A stretch of 64,000 nt of DNA from Ypsolopha sequella (taxonomy: Eukaryota; Arthropoda; Insecta; Lepidoptera; Ypsolophidae): NCBI GenBank assembly GCA_934047225.1, contig OW203998.1:15949280-16013279 (forward strand). The letters run 5' to 3'. Under the pieces are notes generated by a model, which was not told the DNA's origin, ran no database searches, and was given only the letters and a program-made list of their open reading frames with translations. Position 1 is the stretch's first letter. Every line of letters starts with the position of its first letter. Positions 32,572 to 43,357 of the stretch are shown piece by piece. The position numbers and the translations under genes were made by a program.

Positions 32572-33117
32572 TTAATACCTACATAACAATAATATAACAA
32601 GATATTATTATTCTAATCCACGATTACTTTATGTAATGAAAACATAATTTCTCCGTTACTTTTTTTTTTCTTTATTGTACACTTTTGCTACTTACCTATT
32701 GCCACCAACTCATACATACATCAAAACTTCGTTATTTATTAGGAGCAGAAAATTATATGATGTGGCACTTATTTTTTAAGCAATTGCAAAGTGGTCGAAA
32801 ATGTTGTTTGTTAATTCTTCAGTTGTTATATTTTTCAGAACCTAAGAGACCAAAAAATAGCTCTCAAAGGAGACCTCCATTTCTTTGAACACGTTACTTA
32901 CACGTAATCAAATACTAAACAGGCTTTTAGACTCAGAATGGCATTTTATTTTTCATAACGGCGCGTTTAAGCAGCCTTCGTTTGTGTAGTGCGAGCACAA
33001 ACGTACTTCAAGCAGACCTCGATATGTTGATGTCGTTACTTTAAATTTATGGTTAAATGATTTTCCTAACAAAAATTTGTGACTTAATTGAAAATAAATA
33101 TTTACTTAGGGGCCGTC
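32572..33117. other. No recognisable feature
   Basis: AT-rich; the open frame 32685-32888 has no domain. Confidence 0.4.
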
Positions 33118-33344
33118 CATATATTACGTCATTTGAAATTAGGGGGGGTCTGGTCTGCGGATGACGGTAATATCATAAGCATAGATGGCAACAATGGGAG
33201 GTCTTGCCAAAAGCAAAAACTATTGTTTACACAACAATATTCATTTTGGATCATTGGATAATATTAATGATGATACGAGGGGCGGGGGGGGGGGGGCGAA
33301 AATTGGCAAAAAATCGATGACGTAATATAAATGGACAGCCCCTT
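33118..33344. mobile_element. MITE with AGGGGCCGTCC ends and a G13 tract
   Basis: AGGGGCCGTCCATATATTAC (33118) pairs with GTAATATAAATGGACAGCCC near the right end. A run of 13 G lies at about 33284-33296. The ends match a MITE type common in insects; superfamily not assigned. Confidence 0.65.
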
Positions 33345-33825
33345 ATACATAAGTTTAGATCCTTTGAAAATCTGTTTAGGAATTTTTAAAGACTTACATA
33401 ACTTTAAAAGAAAATTAAAGTAATGAAGATGTTCATTGATTTCCCAGACTTTCTTGTAATTTTGTACGATACACTTAAGGTATAACACTGGAAATACGTT
33501 TGTTAGAGAGCAAACGCAACTAAGGTAACTTCTAGGTGGCGTGCTTGGGCACATTTATGTAGGCGCCTTATCAGTTAACAGTAATGCTCAGTGTAATACC
33601 GCTTCCGGGCACGAAAAGTGTTCTCAAATCATTGGTCTCATTTTCAAAATGCCTTTTTAGAGTTTTGTAGTATGTTTTCGTTGTTATTTTGTTTTTAAAC
33701 AGAGTTTCGAGTTATTATTGGATGCGTACTCCTGTGTGATTTTTATATATTATCATAATATATTTTTATAAGAATAAATTTGAGTCGTAAAAAGTGTATT
33801 ATGTGTAATGAACTATTTGAATTTG

Positions 33826-34070
33826 ATTGTTGTTGACTATATGCCAACCGTTTCACCGATACAATTTCAGCATTATCAAGACGAGTGTCGTTTTAGGTCT
33901 ACGACGACGCAGCGTTCACCGAGTCGTTGCAAGTGCCCGTTTGGCAACCACGGTGAACGCTGACACTCGGCTTGTTAGTGCCGAAATTGTATCGGTGAAA
34001 TGGTTGGCATACAGTGAACAATAAATTACACGTGAGTGTTAAAGCCGCATGTAATAATAATTAAGTATGT
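33826..34070. mobile_element. MITE family C, copy 2
   Basis: GTTGACTATATGCCAACCGT and TTTCACCGATACAATTTCAG on the left mirror GAAATTGTATCGGTGAAATG and GTTGGCATACAG on the right. An inner inverted pair, GCGTTCACCGAGTCGTTGC and CACGGTGAACGCTGACAC, forms a second stem. Confidence 0.7.
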
Positions 34071-34073
34071 CAA

Positions 34074-34624
34074 ATTTAAACTGATATCGAAAGTACGTTA
34101 CCTAATCAGTAAAATGACATCAATAGCTTTTTGAAAATCAAACGAGAAGTATCCAAAATTTTGACATTATACATTCCCATACATTTAGTATGAGATTGGT
34201 AGAATATTGGAATATGCCATTTTTCAATCAATAAATGAAACAATAACGATTATTAACAATTGGTGGGAATGACAACCCGCGACCAGGAGATTTGGATTTA
34301 GAACGAACACCAAAGAGTATGTTTTTTTTTTTTGTAGTGTGTTGCTTTTCAGCCAGTTCAAATTAATGCGATATTGAAACAAGTTTTATTACTAATTTGA
34401 AGTGGTAACATTATTAATCTACACGTGAAAATCATTATTATCATATCATACGTACTCATAAAATGACCACTTAAAATAAGGAAACTAAAACCTTTCTACT
34501 AATCTCATACTAAATGTATGGGAATGTTTAATGTCAAAATTTTGGATACTTCTCGTTTGATTTTCAAAAAGTTATTGATGTCATTTTACTGATTAGGTAA
34601 CGTACTTTCGATATCAGTTTAAAT
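34074..34624. mobile_element. Foldback element with 124-bp inverted arms
   Basis: The left arm 34074-34197 and the right arm 34501-34624 are almost exact reverse complements (ATTTAAACTGATATCGAAAG at the outer end, CATACATTTAGTATGAGATT at the inner end). About 300 bp of AT-rich spacer separates them. It starts within 5 bp of the MITE C copy. Confidence 0.85.
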
Positions 34625-35279
34625 TTTTTTGATATCTTTAATAGTTACGGAATAATCGCCTGGTCACACTTAACGATTACACCCTGTATACCTTTATTTA
34701 CTATTATAAGTTATTTTTGTTTTCGATATTTTATCAGCGATGGAATTCTATCACTGACTTTTTTGTATTGAACATCATATTTTGTCATGGTTTCAGGGTT
34801 TCTCTCTAAGTTAAACAAATCTAACATAAGACGGGAACTACCATAGTTTTAGTTTCCAAAACTACTATCATATCACATTATTAAATTAGTCACACCAATC
34901 ACACCCCTGACACTCCATCCATTACCTACAACTCACGCGCAAAATTAGTTTGTCCATACACGCTTGTGCACACACTCACGCGCAGCGAACAAGCGATACT
35001 GAGCCTTACTAAGTACTGCAAGCACACGATCGTGCACCTGATTTGCGGGCGACGATAAACTCGCGGGGGGAGGTGAGTGTCGCTTCTTTACGGAGTAATA
35101 GTTTATATTCTTTGGCTCAGTGCTCAATTTTGTAAAGGCCAAGTCTACCAGACCCTATTCATGTGTCCTGTATGATCTATGACAACTTCTATGTTATTAT
35201 AGTACCTCTATGTTATCTTGCTCACCCTATGTGACTTTGCGTTTTCTAGTAAATATGACGTAAACTCCTATCCCACCAA
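34625..35279. other. Unassigned
   Basis: 34900-35060 contains CACACTCACGCGCAGCGAAC and related GC-richer sequence, possibly an old repeat. There is no coding signal. Confidence 0.3.
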
Positions 35280-35850
35280 ATTAATTTGACAAAGATCAAG
35301 CGTAAAGTATTTTTCAATGCAGTTGCTCGTAAAGTTTTCTTTTTTGTGTAACAAAATCATGCGGAAACCGACTCTTTATTTCACGCGTGAAATAAAACAG
35401 TACTGAAATCCTTTATTTCCCGCGTGAAATAAAGTAATTTTTTTAAGTTTTTGACTCTGTGGTGCATGGTGCAAGTCATAAAATTTAAAAAATTACAAAG
35501 ATGCAAGGAGGTTTTGCTGTCCAAAAAAAAACAATTACTTATTTATAAGTATGCGCGCTCTAGCAATAATTGAATGATGATAAACACCATAACACATAAG
35601 ATTCTTGATTATCTCATTTAAAAATACGTGTTTTGTTTCCGCAAACAAAAATACTTTTCACATTATTGGCTGTATGTATACTGTACCTTTGCCTCAAGAA
35701 AGAAAAAACTGTATGAAACGCGCGCTCTGCAAAGAAAGCACGCCATTTTGTTGTAAATTGGCTTTGGTGAAATAAAATTACTTTCTTTATTATACTTATT
35801 TTTTTGTTTTATTTCCTCGCAAAATGCATTGAAAAACGTTGTAAGATACT
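35280..35850. mobile_element. Repeat family G, copy 1, with inverted ends
   Basis: TATTTTTCAATGCAGTTGCTCGTAAAG-type left end (35310-35338) mirrors GCATTGAAAAACGTTGTAAG and CTTGAGCGTAAA at the right (35826-35862). Copy 2 is at 59755-60290. Inside lie two adjacent palindromes (separate entry). Confidence 0.6.
35375..35433. repeat. Tandem pair of 22-24-bp palindromes
   Basis: TTTATTTCACGCGTGAAATAAA (35375-35396) is a perfect palindrome centred on ACGCGT. It is followed by a one-mismatch version at 35411-35434 (CTTTATTTCCCGCGTGAAAT...). Such paired palindromes can bind dimeric factors; function unknown. Confidence 0.8.
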
Positions 35851-35867
35851 TGAGCGTAAAAGGTTTT

Positions 35868-35955
35868 TATCCGAATGCGTGCCAATGAAAACACTCGCTG
35901 CGCTCGTGTTTTCAATTTGGCACTTATTCGTATAAAACCTTACTTTCCGCACGTG
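35868..35955. repeat. Long hairpin
   Basis: AGGTTTTTATCCGAATGCGT and GTGCCAATGAAAACACTCGC pair with GCTCGTGTTTTCAATTTGGC and ACTTATTCGTATAAAACCTT. The stem is about 40 bp with a short loop. Confidence 0.7.
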
Positions 35956-37329
35956 TATCTTAAATAACTATTCCAGTTGCCATTGCCGTAAAAAAGTACT
36001 TACGTGGGTGGGTGTGTTGTGGCCTGTGGGTGTGGTAGGCGGGACCCGTAAAAATCATAATAAGCAGAATAATGTCAAACGCAACGGTATTTTTTCACAA
36101 AAAATTAAGTACGTTTTTTCTCAGGATCCTTATCAAAAAGAAAAATTTTACGACTATATTTTTGGAAACTAAAACTGTCTTTAATACCAAAACACATTTG
36201 TACTACAAATAGATTATTATTTCAAACTGCATCGTACGGAAAACCTCCACAAAATATCGCAGCCATTTCGGATCCGCATTTCGAAACCCTTTTAAAGTAA
36301 CACCGGTCACTCTATTCACGTGTTTTATACTATTCAGCGCTTCACGCCACGAGGCAGTGGAGCATAAAACTGGGGTGCAAACCGCTGATGCACGCTCTAC
36401 TCGCTAGCTACATTTTTGCTAGTCTACAGCGTGACCAAGTAGCTGAGGCTAGCGGATTTTTCGCTAGACGGGATGTGGAAGAATAACGATTCGCGTAATT
36501 TCAAATGTCATAGAACAAAAGTTGTTTTGTGTGACCAGAGTAGCGTTTTGATTTAAGGTTTTGAGATATACCATGTTATTATTCTTAGGGTTCCTTTGGT
36601 ACCCGAAGGGTAAAAAGGGAACCATGATTGTGAAAATCAGTTGTCATACATACTCATAACTTTAATTCATTTAAGCTAGAATCTTCAAGACAAGGTTAAA
36701 AAAAATTATATATTTGCTCACAAAAATAAATATCAATTAACTAAGAGTTACCACGTTTCACAAATTGTTGTGGTGTCACCATTTTGAAACCATGTTTTTC
36801 TGACCACCTATTTTTATGAAATTTCTTTTGGCCTTTTTCATTTTTGCAAGGTTCGTTGAGTCTGACATATTAAATAATTAGGCACAATTCAAAAAGATCC
36901 GAATACAACATGTGTTATTTCCTCTACGTAAACTCGTTCAATAATCAAATTATCAAAGACAAAGACAAAGAAATTTATTTGTAAAAACATGAGTAAAATA
37001 TAAAAGATGGTGAATGAAAAGCTTAGATCTATCACGTTTTAGCCTAAACGGCATACAAATATTAAAGAGGTGACAATGTGCCTCTGGTAAATGTCAGTTG
37101 GACTCCTACAATTTGAATATTTAATTTCTAAATTATGTAATAAATTCTAATTCTAATAATAAATTCTAATTCAGATATCATATCTTCAGATATAATATCA
37201 GATTTATCTTAAATAGGGTATACTCTATTTCGTGGCGGTACATTTCTTTTGTACTTTATTTTGTGTTTCTATTCTTAGGCAAACGAGGTATAACATATGT
37301 ACTTACAACATATAATTTAAGACTTTTCT
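35956..37329. other. Mostly unassigned; LINE tail-like CAAAGA repeats at 36953-36976
   Basis: ATCAAAGACAAAGACAAAGA followed by AATTTATTTGTAAAAAC looks like the tail of a minus-strand LINE. A fragment of the GGTTCC repeat type lies at 36590-36630. 36290-36490 is GC-richer without a clear frame. Confidence 0.35.
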
Positions 37330-38140
37330 TTAAGGCGCTACGGAAAAAATATCGACACCTTTCGAGCTTGCATATCTACTTCAGTAAATGATATATTATT
37401 TTGATAAAATAGTAAATAATTTTCAAATCTTTTTCTAGGGACGTGTTAAGGCGATATGCGAAAAAAAAAATTTCATGAAATACACGGAAAATTTTAATAA
37501 ACTTCTGGTATATGCATTTTGAGTATAAAGGTTAGGGTTTTGAAATTGAAAAACATGTTTGGATAAATTTTCCTCGATAGAAATAATTGTTGAAATGAGG
37601 TCTTCAAACACACTTTTTCTCCTCGTTTGACGAATACAGAACTCAAACATATTTTATTAGGTGTGTTTCAACAATATGTAGATATTTGATATTTGAAATT
37701 TTGCTAGCTATTTTAGTTTTTTTAATAAAGATATAAAACCAACTTTTATCCCTTTTGCACTGCATCCGCCCGTCTCGCACTGCGCGATTTTTTGCTTGGA
37801 GAGACAGTGACAAAACTTAAATTCGCATAGCCTCTTAAACAGAAACTCGATTGGAGCAATTAAGCTCGATACAAGTATTTATTGAAATGAGGTCTTGTTC
37901 GACACCAATTCTCAATTTTACAATTTGGGATGACATATGAACTGCAATTATATTTTATTACATGGGTTTTAACAGTATCTAGGATCTGGTTAAACGAAAT
38001 TTTGATAGCAACTTAAGTACATTTCATAATAATAGAAAACCGACTTTTTGCTACTTTTCCTCGAATCCGTCCTTCTCACGCTGAGGGTTTTTTGCATATG
38101 GAGTAACAGGGACGCTAAAACTTTTGCATATTGCCTTAAT
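37330..38140. repeat. Dispersed repeat family H
   Basis: The unit starts GGCGCTACGGAAAAAATATC and contains two related halves (37440-37830 and 37831-38140), each with a TGAAATGAGGTCTT block, a TTTTATTA block, a GAAATTTTG block and a CGCACTGCGCGATTTTTTGC-type end. Inverted copies are 52330-52720 and 62580-62935. Non-coding. Confidence 0.65.
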
Positions 38141-38835
38141 CATTTCATCACCCGTTTGCTCGATGAGTCTTGTAGTCAACAAGTGTTGTAAACAAAGATT
38201 TCAAAAGTAAAGATGAGCCCTTACCGTACTATGACAGCACCAAAATGTTTCCACCTTTAAATGGGTGTTGCTCACACGTTTGGAATCAGTGCTCATCTGA
38301 ACACAGCTATAGTTGGACGCCTTAAGTGGACTTAAAGTTAATCATTTTAACAACTTTGGTATTCTGATCAGTTTGCTGATCGTAGGTAGACAGATTGCGC
38401 ACTCATAAATCTGCGCGCGTCGGCATTATGCTAACGTATACATTCAAAAACAATGCAATAGATTTTAGGTGCCAGGGCTCATCTAAACTTTTGAAATCTT
38501 TGGTTTTAAATGGAAACGTAATTATACGTAACGTCTATGTAGTACGTTTCTTAGAAAATATATATCTAAAGAGAAGTAAGTAGAAGCGCCGTACGTAAAC
38601 ATGGTAAGGTTTCCAATTATCCCTTGAATCCCTTAATCTTGGTACAAATACTAACTTAAATAGTTCCCATCATGATATTTACTTTGGTAATTACTATTCT
38701 GCATATGTTTGCTATTAAGGGTAATAGTTATCTCTAACTAAATACTAACAAAGTAGTAGTTCAGACGAACTCTGATTATTCTAATATTTCTAGAAAACGG
38801 ACTTTTTCATCCAAAATATCACATAAAGGTCTTTT
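38141..38835. other. No recognisable feature
   Basis: AT-rich; the frame 38395-38583 has no domain. Confidence 0.4.
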
Positions 38836-39145
38836 TAAGGTTCCGTACCCAAAGGGTAACCAACGGGACCCTAATACTAAGACTCCGCTGTCCGTCTGTC
38901 TGTCTGTCTATCTGTCCGTCTGTATGTCCGTCTGTCTATCCGTCTCTCCGTCTCTCTGTCCTTCTGTCACCAGGCTGTATCTTATGAACCGTGATAGTTA
39001 GACAGATGAAAATTTCACTGTTGCCTAAAAACAGAATAAAATAAATAAAGCTTCCATACAACAAACGTGTTTTTTTGCCGTTTTTTATGGATGATGGGTT
39101 TCGAACCCTTCGTGCGCGAGTCCGACTCGTACTTGGCCGGTTTTT
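38836..39145 (+). repeat. Repeat family A2 with (GTCTGTCC)n-like stretch
   Basis: It starts AAGGTTCCGTACCCAAAGGG and passes through a CTGTCCGTCTGTCTGTCTGT microsatellite-like tract (38885-38970). It ends CGAGTCCGACTCGTACTTGG and CCGGTTTTT. An inverted copy at 55375-55640 lies inside another repeat. Confidence 0.65.
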
Positions 39146-39332
39146 ATTTTTGCTTTTTTATTTACTAAAAATAAACTTGTAGGTTAATTAAACGACTAAT
39201 TAAACAACTAAATAAACTAATTAAAAAACTAATTAAACTAATTAAACAACTAATTAAACTAATTAAACACAAGTGATATTCTTTCATTAATAATTAACAA
39301 TATTTTATTGTGGTATTAGTAGTTATTGTAAC

Positions 39333-39480
39333 GCAAAAGATAATTAAATCTGGATCTGAGGAGCTCTGAACCGGGATACACTACTTTTCTTATCTCTTGA
39401 CAATTTTTCCATCGCATAGTGATAGATAAACTTCCAAGTAGCAAAAATATAGAAAATAAATTTCTTTTTATCATAGAAGA
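39333..39480. repeat. Single-copy arrangement of the repeat that is palindromic at 28315
   Basis: TAATTAAATCTGGATCTGAG, GAGCTCTGAACCGG, then CATCGCATAGTGATAGATAA and AAATTTCTTTTTATCATAGA match 28345-28520 without the head-to-head duplication. Confidence 0.55.
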
Positions 39481-39579
39481 AATCAACGAAATTAGTTTTA
39501 ATTTATTCAGTTATTCAGTATACTTAAACGAAAAAAAATACAAGCCTCACTCAGGACAACATTCAGAATATACTGGGTG

Positions 39580-39683
39580 TTAAAGTTTTGTTGAAAAACT
39601 ATTGAGTGAATTTTGAATTTAAGCGTTCGCTTAATTATAAAAACGCGGGTTTTTCACAATCCGGCTGCAAAACTGCTTTTAAG
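39580..39683. mobile_element. MITE family T1, right arm only
   Basis: TTGAAAAACTATTGAGTGAA through CACAATCCGGCTGCAAAACT ends at TTAA (39679-39682 region). The left arm is missing, and the sequence runs directly into a family T4 arm. Confidence 0.6.
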
Positions 39684-39900
39684 ATGAAGTTGTGGAAGCC
39701 AAAAACTGGCGATAGTACTCGTTCATACGAACAACTTTAACTACGGGGCCAACCCTCGAATTGCGAAAAAAAATATAAGCTGTTCCATAAACAAGTTACA
39801 TAGCTACCCGACCAAAATGTATGGAACTTCAGATTTTTTTTCTCGAATTCCCAATTTTTTTCACGGAAAGTTGCTCATATTGGTTACACTACCCTGTATA
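39684..39900. mobile_element. MITE family T4, one arm
   Basis: GATGAAGTTGTGGAAGCCAA through TAGCTACCCGACCAAAATGT matches the left part of T4 at 24251. It ends ACACTACCCTGTAT without a good mirrored end. Confidence 0.55.
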
Positions 39901-39960
39901 TTTAATTCGGAACAAACGAACGAATGAATCAAACGTTTCATCAAATACAAAATATAATTA

Positions 39961-40231
39961 TACAGAGTGTTCAGATGAAGATGCGGAAGCCAAAAACTGG
40001 CGATATTACCAATCCACACGAACAACTTTCCGTTAAAAAAAATTGAGAGCGCAAGAAAAAAGATATCTGTTGTTTCACTATTTTTTGGGTCGGGTAGCTA
40101 TGTAACTTTTCTATAGAACAGCTAATTTTTTTTCGCGGTTAGAGTGTTGGCTCCGTAGTAAAAGTTGTTCGTATGAACGATCGAGTACTATCGCCAGTTT
40201 CTGGATCCGCAACTTCATATTAACACGTAGT
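39961..40231. mobile_element. MITE family T4, copy 3
   Basis: TACAGAGTGTTCAGATGAAG and AAAAACTGGCGATATTACC on the left pair with ACTATCGCCAGTTTCTGGAT and CAACTTCATATTAACACGTA on the right. It is flanked by TA. Confidence 0.75.
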
Positions 40232-40335
40232 ATCATGAAAAATATAGAACACATTTCGGGCCAGAAATATATCTTGTTTTTTTTATAATTCATTTATGTA
40301 TTGTAATGTGTCTTATTTGTGTATATTCATAATTA

Positions 40336-40593
40336 TACAACGCGTAACAAAAAGGTGTAACCATATTTGAAGAGCTTATTCAGTAAATAGTATAGGTCAA
40401 CTTTTACTATGGAACAAAACCTGTATTAAAAAAAAAATGTTTTCGTAGAAAAATGCGATGCCGTTCGGCTGAAATGTATGGAAGGGCAGATTTTATTCGA
40501 GATTTCAGGGTTGGCTCCATAAAAAAGTTGTTCTATACCATTGACTGAATAAGCTCTTCAAATATGGTTACACCTTTCTGTTACACCTTGTAT
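40336..40593. mobile_element. MITE family T5
   Basis: TACAACGCGTAACAAAAAGG and TGTAACCATATTTGAAGAGC pair with GCTCTTCAAATATGGTTACA and CCTTTCTGTTACACCTTGTA. Arms are about 60 bp. Confidence 0.8.
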
Positions 40594-40750
40594 ATATAAA
40601 ATGTCAATATAAATTTATTTAGTAAGTATATTATTTTTACGAATCAGTTAATTCTGATCACGATCCAGTCACGGTCAATTTCATACAATATTCACTATCC
40701 TGTCTATATATTTTTTTCAAACCAGTTACTTCTAAAATTTATATAAATTA

Positions 40751-40850
40751 TAACAGAATCCATTGCTTGGAATACTGGATAAGTAGTTAGCCCGCAATAT
40801 ACTAGATATGGGTTCGAGCTCTGTCTAAATTTTATTTTTCAGATAAAATG
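40751..40850 (+). repeat. Possible tRNA-like SINE fragment
   Basis: GATAAGTAGTTAGCCCGCAA could be a degenerate A-box region, and GGGTTCGAGCTCTG is close to a Pol III B-box. No cloverleaf of a real tRNA can be drawn, so this is at most a SINE head. Confidence 0.25.
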
Positions 40851-40990
40851 TTTCTAATTGATTTTTATCTTCCCATAGCTTAATTTTTAAAATATGAATA
40901 AATATAATTTTAGCTATATTAGCTTTTTATTTGTAGTTTTAAGCAATTATATGATAATAATTAAAAAAAAAATAAACTTTATGTTTTTTC

Positions 40991-41030
40991 GATATATTTC
41001 GGCCTCATCAGTGAGGCCGTCATCAGTCGA
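40991..41030 (-). ncRNA. Hammerhead-ribozyme-like core in Penelope terminal repeat
   Basis: Read on the minus strand, CTGATGA (41020-41026) is followed by a 7-bp stem-loop (GGCCTCA, loop CTGA, TGAGGCC) and GAAA (40997-41000). That is the order of the conserved hammerhead boxes. Hammerheads are documented in Penelope pLTRs. One unpaired C lies between CTGATGA and the stem, and a standard cleavage triplet is not evident, so activity is doubtful. Confidence 0.5.
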
Positions 41031-41200
41031 GTGGTTGACAGGTAAAAAATATATATGAAAACAAGTTGGTACAGTCTGAAAAGGTTATGATAGGAACTAT
41101 TTACATAAAAAAAAAAAAATGATGAAAGAAAGGTGGTAAAATAAAAAAAGAAACAGTTTGGAGGGGAGTACTTGTTGATTGGGTCAGTTGGTCGAGTCTG

Positions 41201-41573
41201 TCAGTGCTGTCTGTTGAGTCCGGGTCCATAATGTGCGCCAAGTGACCAGATATATGATGTCTCCCAGGTCCTAAGTTCTATGTCGGTCAATGGTGGAATG
41301 AATGATTTAATGATGCGGACTGTGAAGCGGTGCGTTGAAAAGTTGGTTGTGGAAGCGGATGTGTGTCGGGATGGGTAGGATGTTGTTTTGTATAGTGTCT
41401 GATGTGTGTCTGTGGTGGTTCATGCGGATGTGTAATGGGTTCTTGGTTTCACCTATGTAGAATGCCGGGCAATGTCGGCATTCCAATAGGTAGATGCAGT
41501 TTTCAGTTTTGCATGTCGTGTTCGATTGTGTTTTGTATGTGTTTGTGGTGTGTATTGATTTGTGTGGCTGTAT
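41201..41573 (-). pseudogene. Penelope-like protein, GIY-YIG endonuclease C-terminal remnant
   Basis: The minus strand encodes TCKTENCIYLLECRHCPAFY followed by IGETKNPLHIRMNHHRH. This is the GIY-YIG core with the Cys pair, YIGET and the Arg/His residues typical of Penelope endonucleases. A frame change around 41350-41400 then leads to RIIKSFIPPLTDIELRTWET and SYIWSLGAHYGPGLNRQH, ending at TGA (41201-41203), the usual Penelope C-terminus. In the first frame the stop is at 41307-41309. The reverse transcriptase domain is missing because of 5' truncation. The full protein would nick DNA and prime reverse transcription; this copy cannot. Confidence 0.8.
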
Positions 41574-41719
41574 TCACTGATGAGGCCGAAATATATCGAA
41601 AAAACATAAAGTTCATTATTTTTTTAATTATTATCATATAACTGCTTAATTTTTAGAAGAATTCTTTTTTAATTCTTTTTTCAGAGAATTTACGTCAGTT
41701 TAGGACAGTTTTCATTATT

Positions 41720-42040
41720 TAGGTATATTGATTAACTATTATTTTTTATGATTTTTTGAAGAATTGTCCGATATGACGTCACTTGAGAATTTAAGACATT
41801 ATACTGATTGTGATGTGTGATTGCTTATAAAAAAAGTGGTCTGTCTCTGCCTGTCTACTCATCTGTGATCTTGCTGTCAAATTAGTCGGAAGCAAATTAT
41901 TATAAATTTATCTTGATAGCAATGTACACATTTCTAAACAGCCATTTCTCAAATGACGTCACACGAAGGCAAATGGAAGTGGCAGCTTTTTCGTAAAAAT
42001 ATCCATCATCATGAGGTTTTTTAGACCAAAAGTTCTAAAG
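41720..42040 (+). repeat. Sequence unit E (paired TGACGTCA sites), copy 1
   Basis: It contains two CRE-like TGACGTCAC sites (about 41774 and 41953) in mirrored context (TGACGTCACTTGAGAATTTA; CATTTCTCAAATGACGTCAC), plus GATTGTGATGTGTGATTGCT and AGCAAATTATTATAAATTTA. The same unit occurs inverted at 47790-48110. In both places it follows a hammerhead-like terminal repeat by 70-150 bp. Confidence 0.65.
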
Positions 42041-43004
42041 TACGGCTTATTAAACCTAAATCTCAAAATGGACTTCGAATTAACACACCTTAATATAATT
42101 TAATCTAAGCAAAACTACAGATGTAACATGTCCATCAAATACTTAATCTAACTTCTTTTTTCCAAGAGAAAAATATTTTCTGCTTCCAGCATCAGAAATT
42201 GTTAGACGCCCTAAGGATTTAACCTTGTTCAAGTCATGTTCTCGTTAAAAGGCATGTTAATCTCCATACAAGTGGGTATTGGCATCTCATCGACATGCTA
42301 ATGTGCCGACGGTCGTTGCCCGCGTTATGCGCGCGATGTGCATGCAGTACCTGTTTACCGATTCTAGAAATAAAACTGTAACGAAACTGAAAAGTAATCT
42401 TCGATGATATGACAGAGCATCTCTTGACATCATCATGTCATTGGTTCTAAAATATCGACGTTTTTTTTTAAAGGTGGCAGTTTCGCGATATGGAAGTTAA
42501 TGTCATATTCAAAGCAATATTTTAGAAATAGAAATAGAAATATATTTGTTTATGAAATGTAGGTATATCAGATACACTTATTACAGGTCGGCTTTAATGT
42601 TATTTAATTAAATAATATGTATATAATGGGGAAATACGCAAGCAAATAATAAAGGCTAGGTTTACTTAAATTTAATAAAAAAATACACTTGAATAAAATT
42701 AATTCTTTTTAAGAAAAGCTTGAGAAAATAGGTAATTTGTGAGTTTAAACTGATGATATTTTTTACCATTCTTGACGTTTCACATACATATTTTACGTCT
42801 TCTAATCAAGGCAGATCTCGCATTATTTTGCTTTGAGTAAAGAAACAGGAATAACAGTCGGAAATAGGCATACAAGAATACGAAAATATATTTTTAATAT
42901 TAAATTAGAAGCCATAGTCAAACATTTTTTATTTAAGGTCATCTTTAGTTAAGTTTTTGAATGTTATTAAAACTCGCGTGAGCTGACATACTAAATTTTT
43001 AAAC
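42041..43004. other. Unassigned; LINE tail-like (AAATAG)3 at 42527-42545
   Basis: TAGAAATAGAAATAGAAATA followed by TATTTGTTTATGAAATG resembles the 3' end of a minus-strand LINE, but no coding remnant is attached. Confidence 0.35.
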
Positions 43005-43105
43005 AATTTCGGCATTATCAAGGCGAGTGTCGTTCTTAGGTGAAACGGTTGGCATATAGTCAACAACAATCACACGTGAGTGTTCAAGCCGTATGTAAAA
43101 ATAAT
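43005..43105 (+). repeat. MITE family C, partial copy 3
   Basis: TTCGGCATTATCAAGGCGAG, GTGAAACGGTTGGCATATAG and CACACGTGAGTGTTCAAGCC match the right part of 33826-34070. Confidence 0.6.
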
Positions 43106-43357
43106 AAAAAAAAAAAGTAAAAGGCATTATATCTTCCTAAACGAGCTTAAGCAACGATTGCTTAAGTTCGTACTACAGCTAGAAAGGGAATAAATGTTTC
43201 GTTCAATTGGAATTTCACTCATTATATAGTAATTAGATTATAGTCGTTAGTAAAAAGATTAGTCGATTTAATCACGCACAGTTCGAGTTTGATTGGAATG
43301 TATTCAACACAATTGAAAATCATTAATCAGCAATCTGGTTTTGCATTGTTACAAAGG
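43106..43357. other. No recognisable feature
   Basis: AT-rich. Confidence 0.4.

Larger units (their letters stand above)
40938..41650 (-). mobile_element. 5'-truncated Penelope-like element with hammerhead-like inverted arms
   Basis: Arms of about 77 bp (40938-41014 and 41574-41650) are inverted (GATGAGGCCGAAATATATCG, ATAAAGTT, AATTATTATCATATAA). Between them the minus strand holds the C-terminal GIY-YIG part of a Penelope protein. The left terminal repeat follows the coding end in sense orientation, and the right arm is an inverted partial copy at the truncated 5' end. Both features are known for Penelope-like elements and their pLTRs. Confidence 0.8.

Noticed and set aside
40751..40850. 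tRNA gene
   Set aside because: There is a B-box-like GGGTTCGAGC but no cloverleaf and no acceptor stem pairing, so a SINE fragment is more likely.
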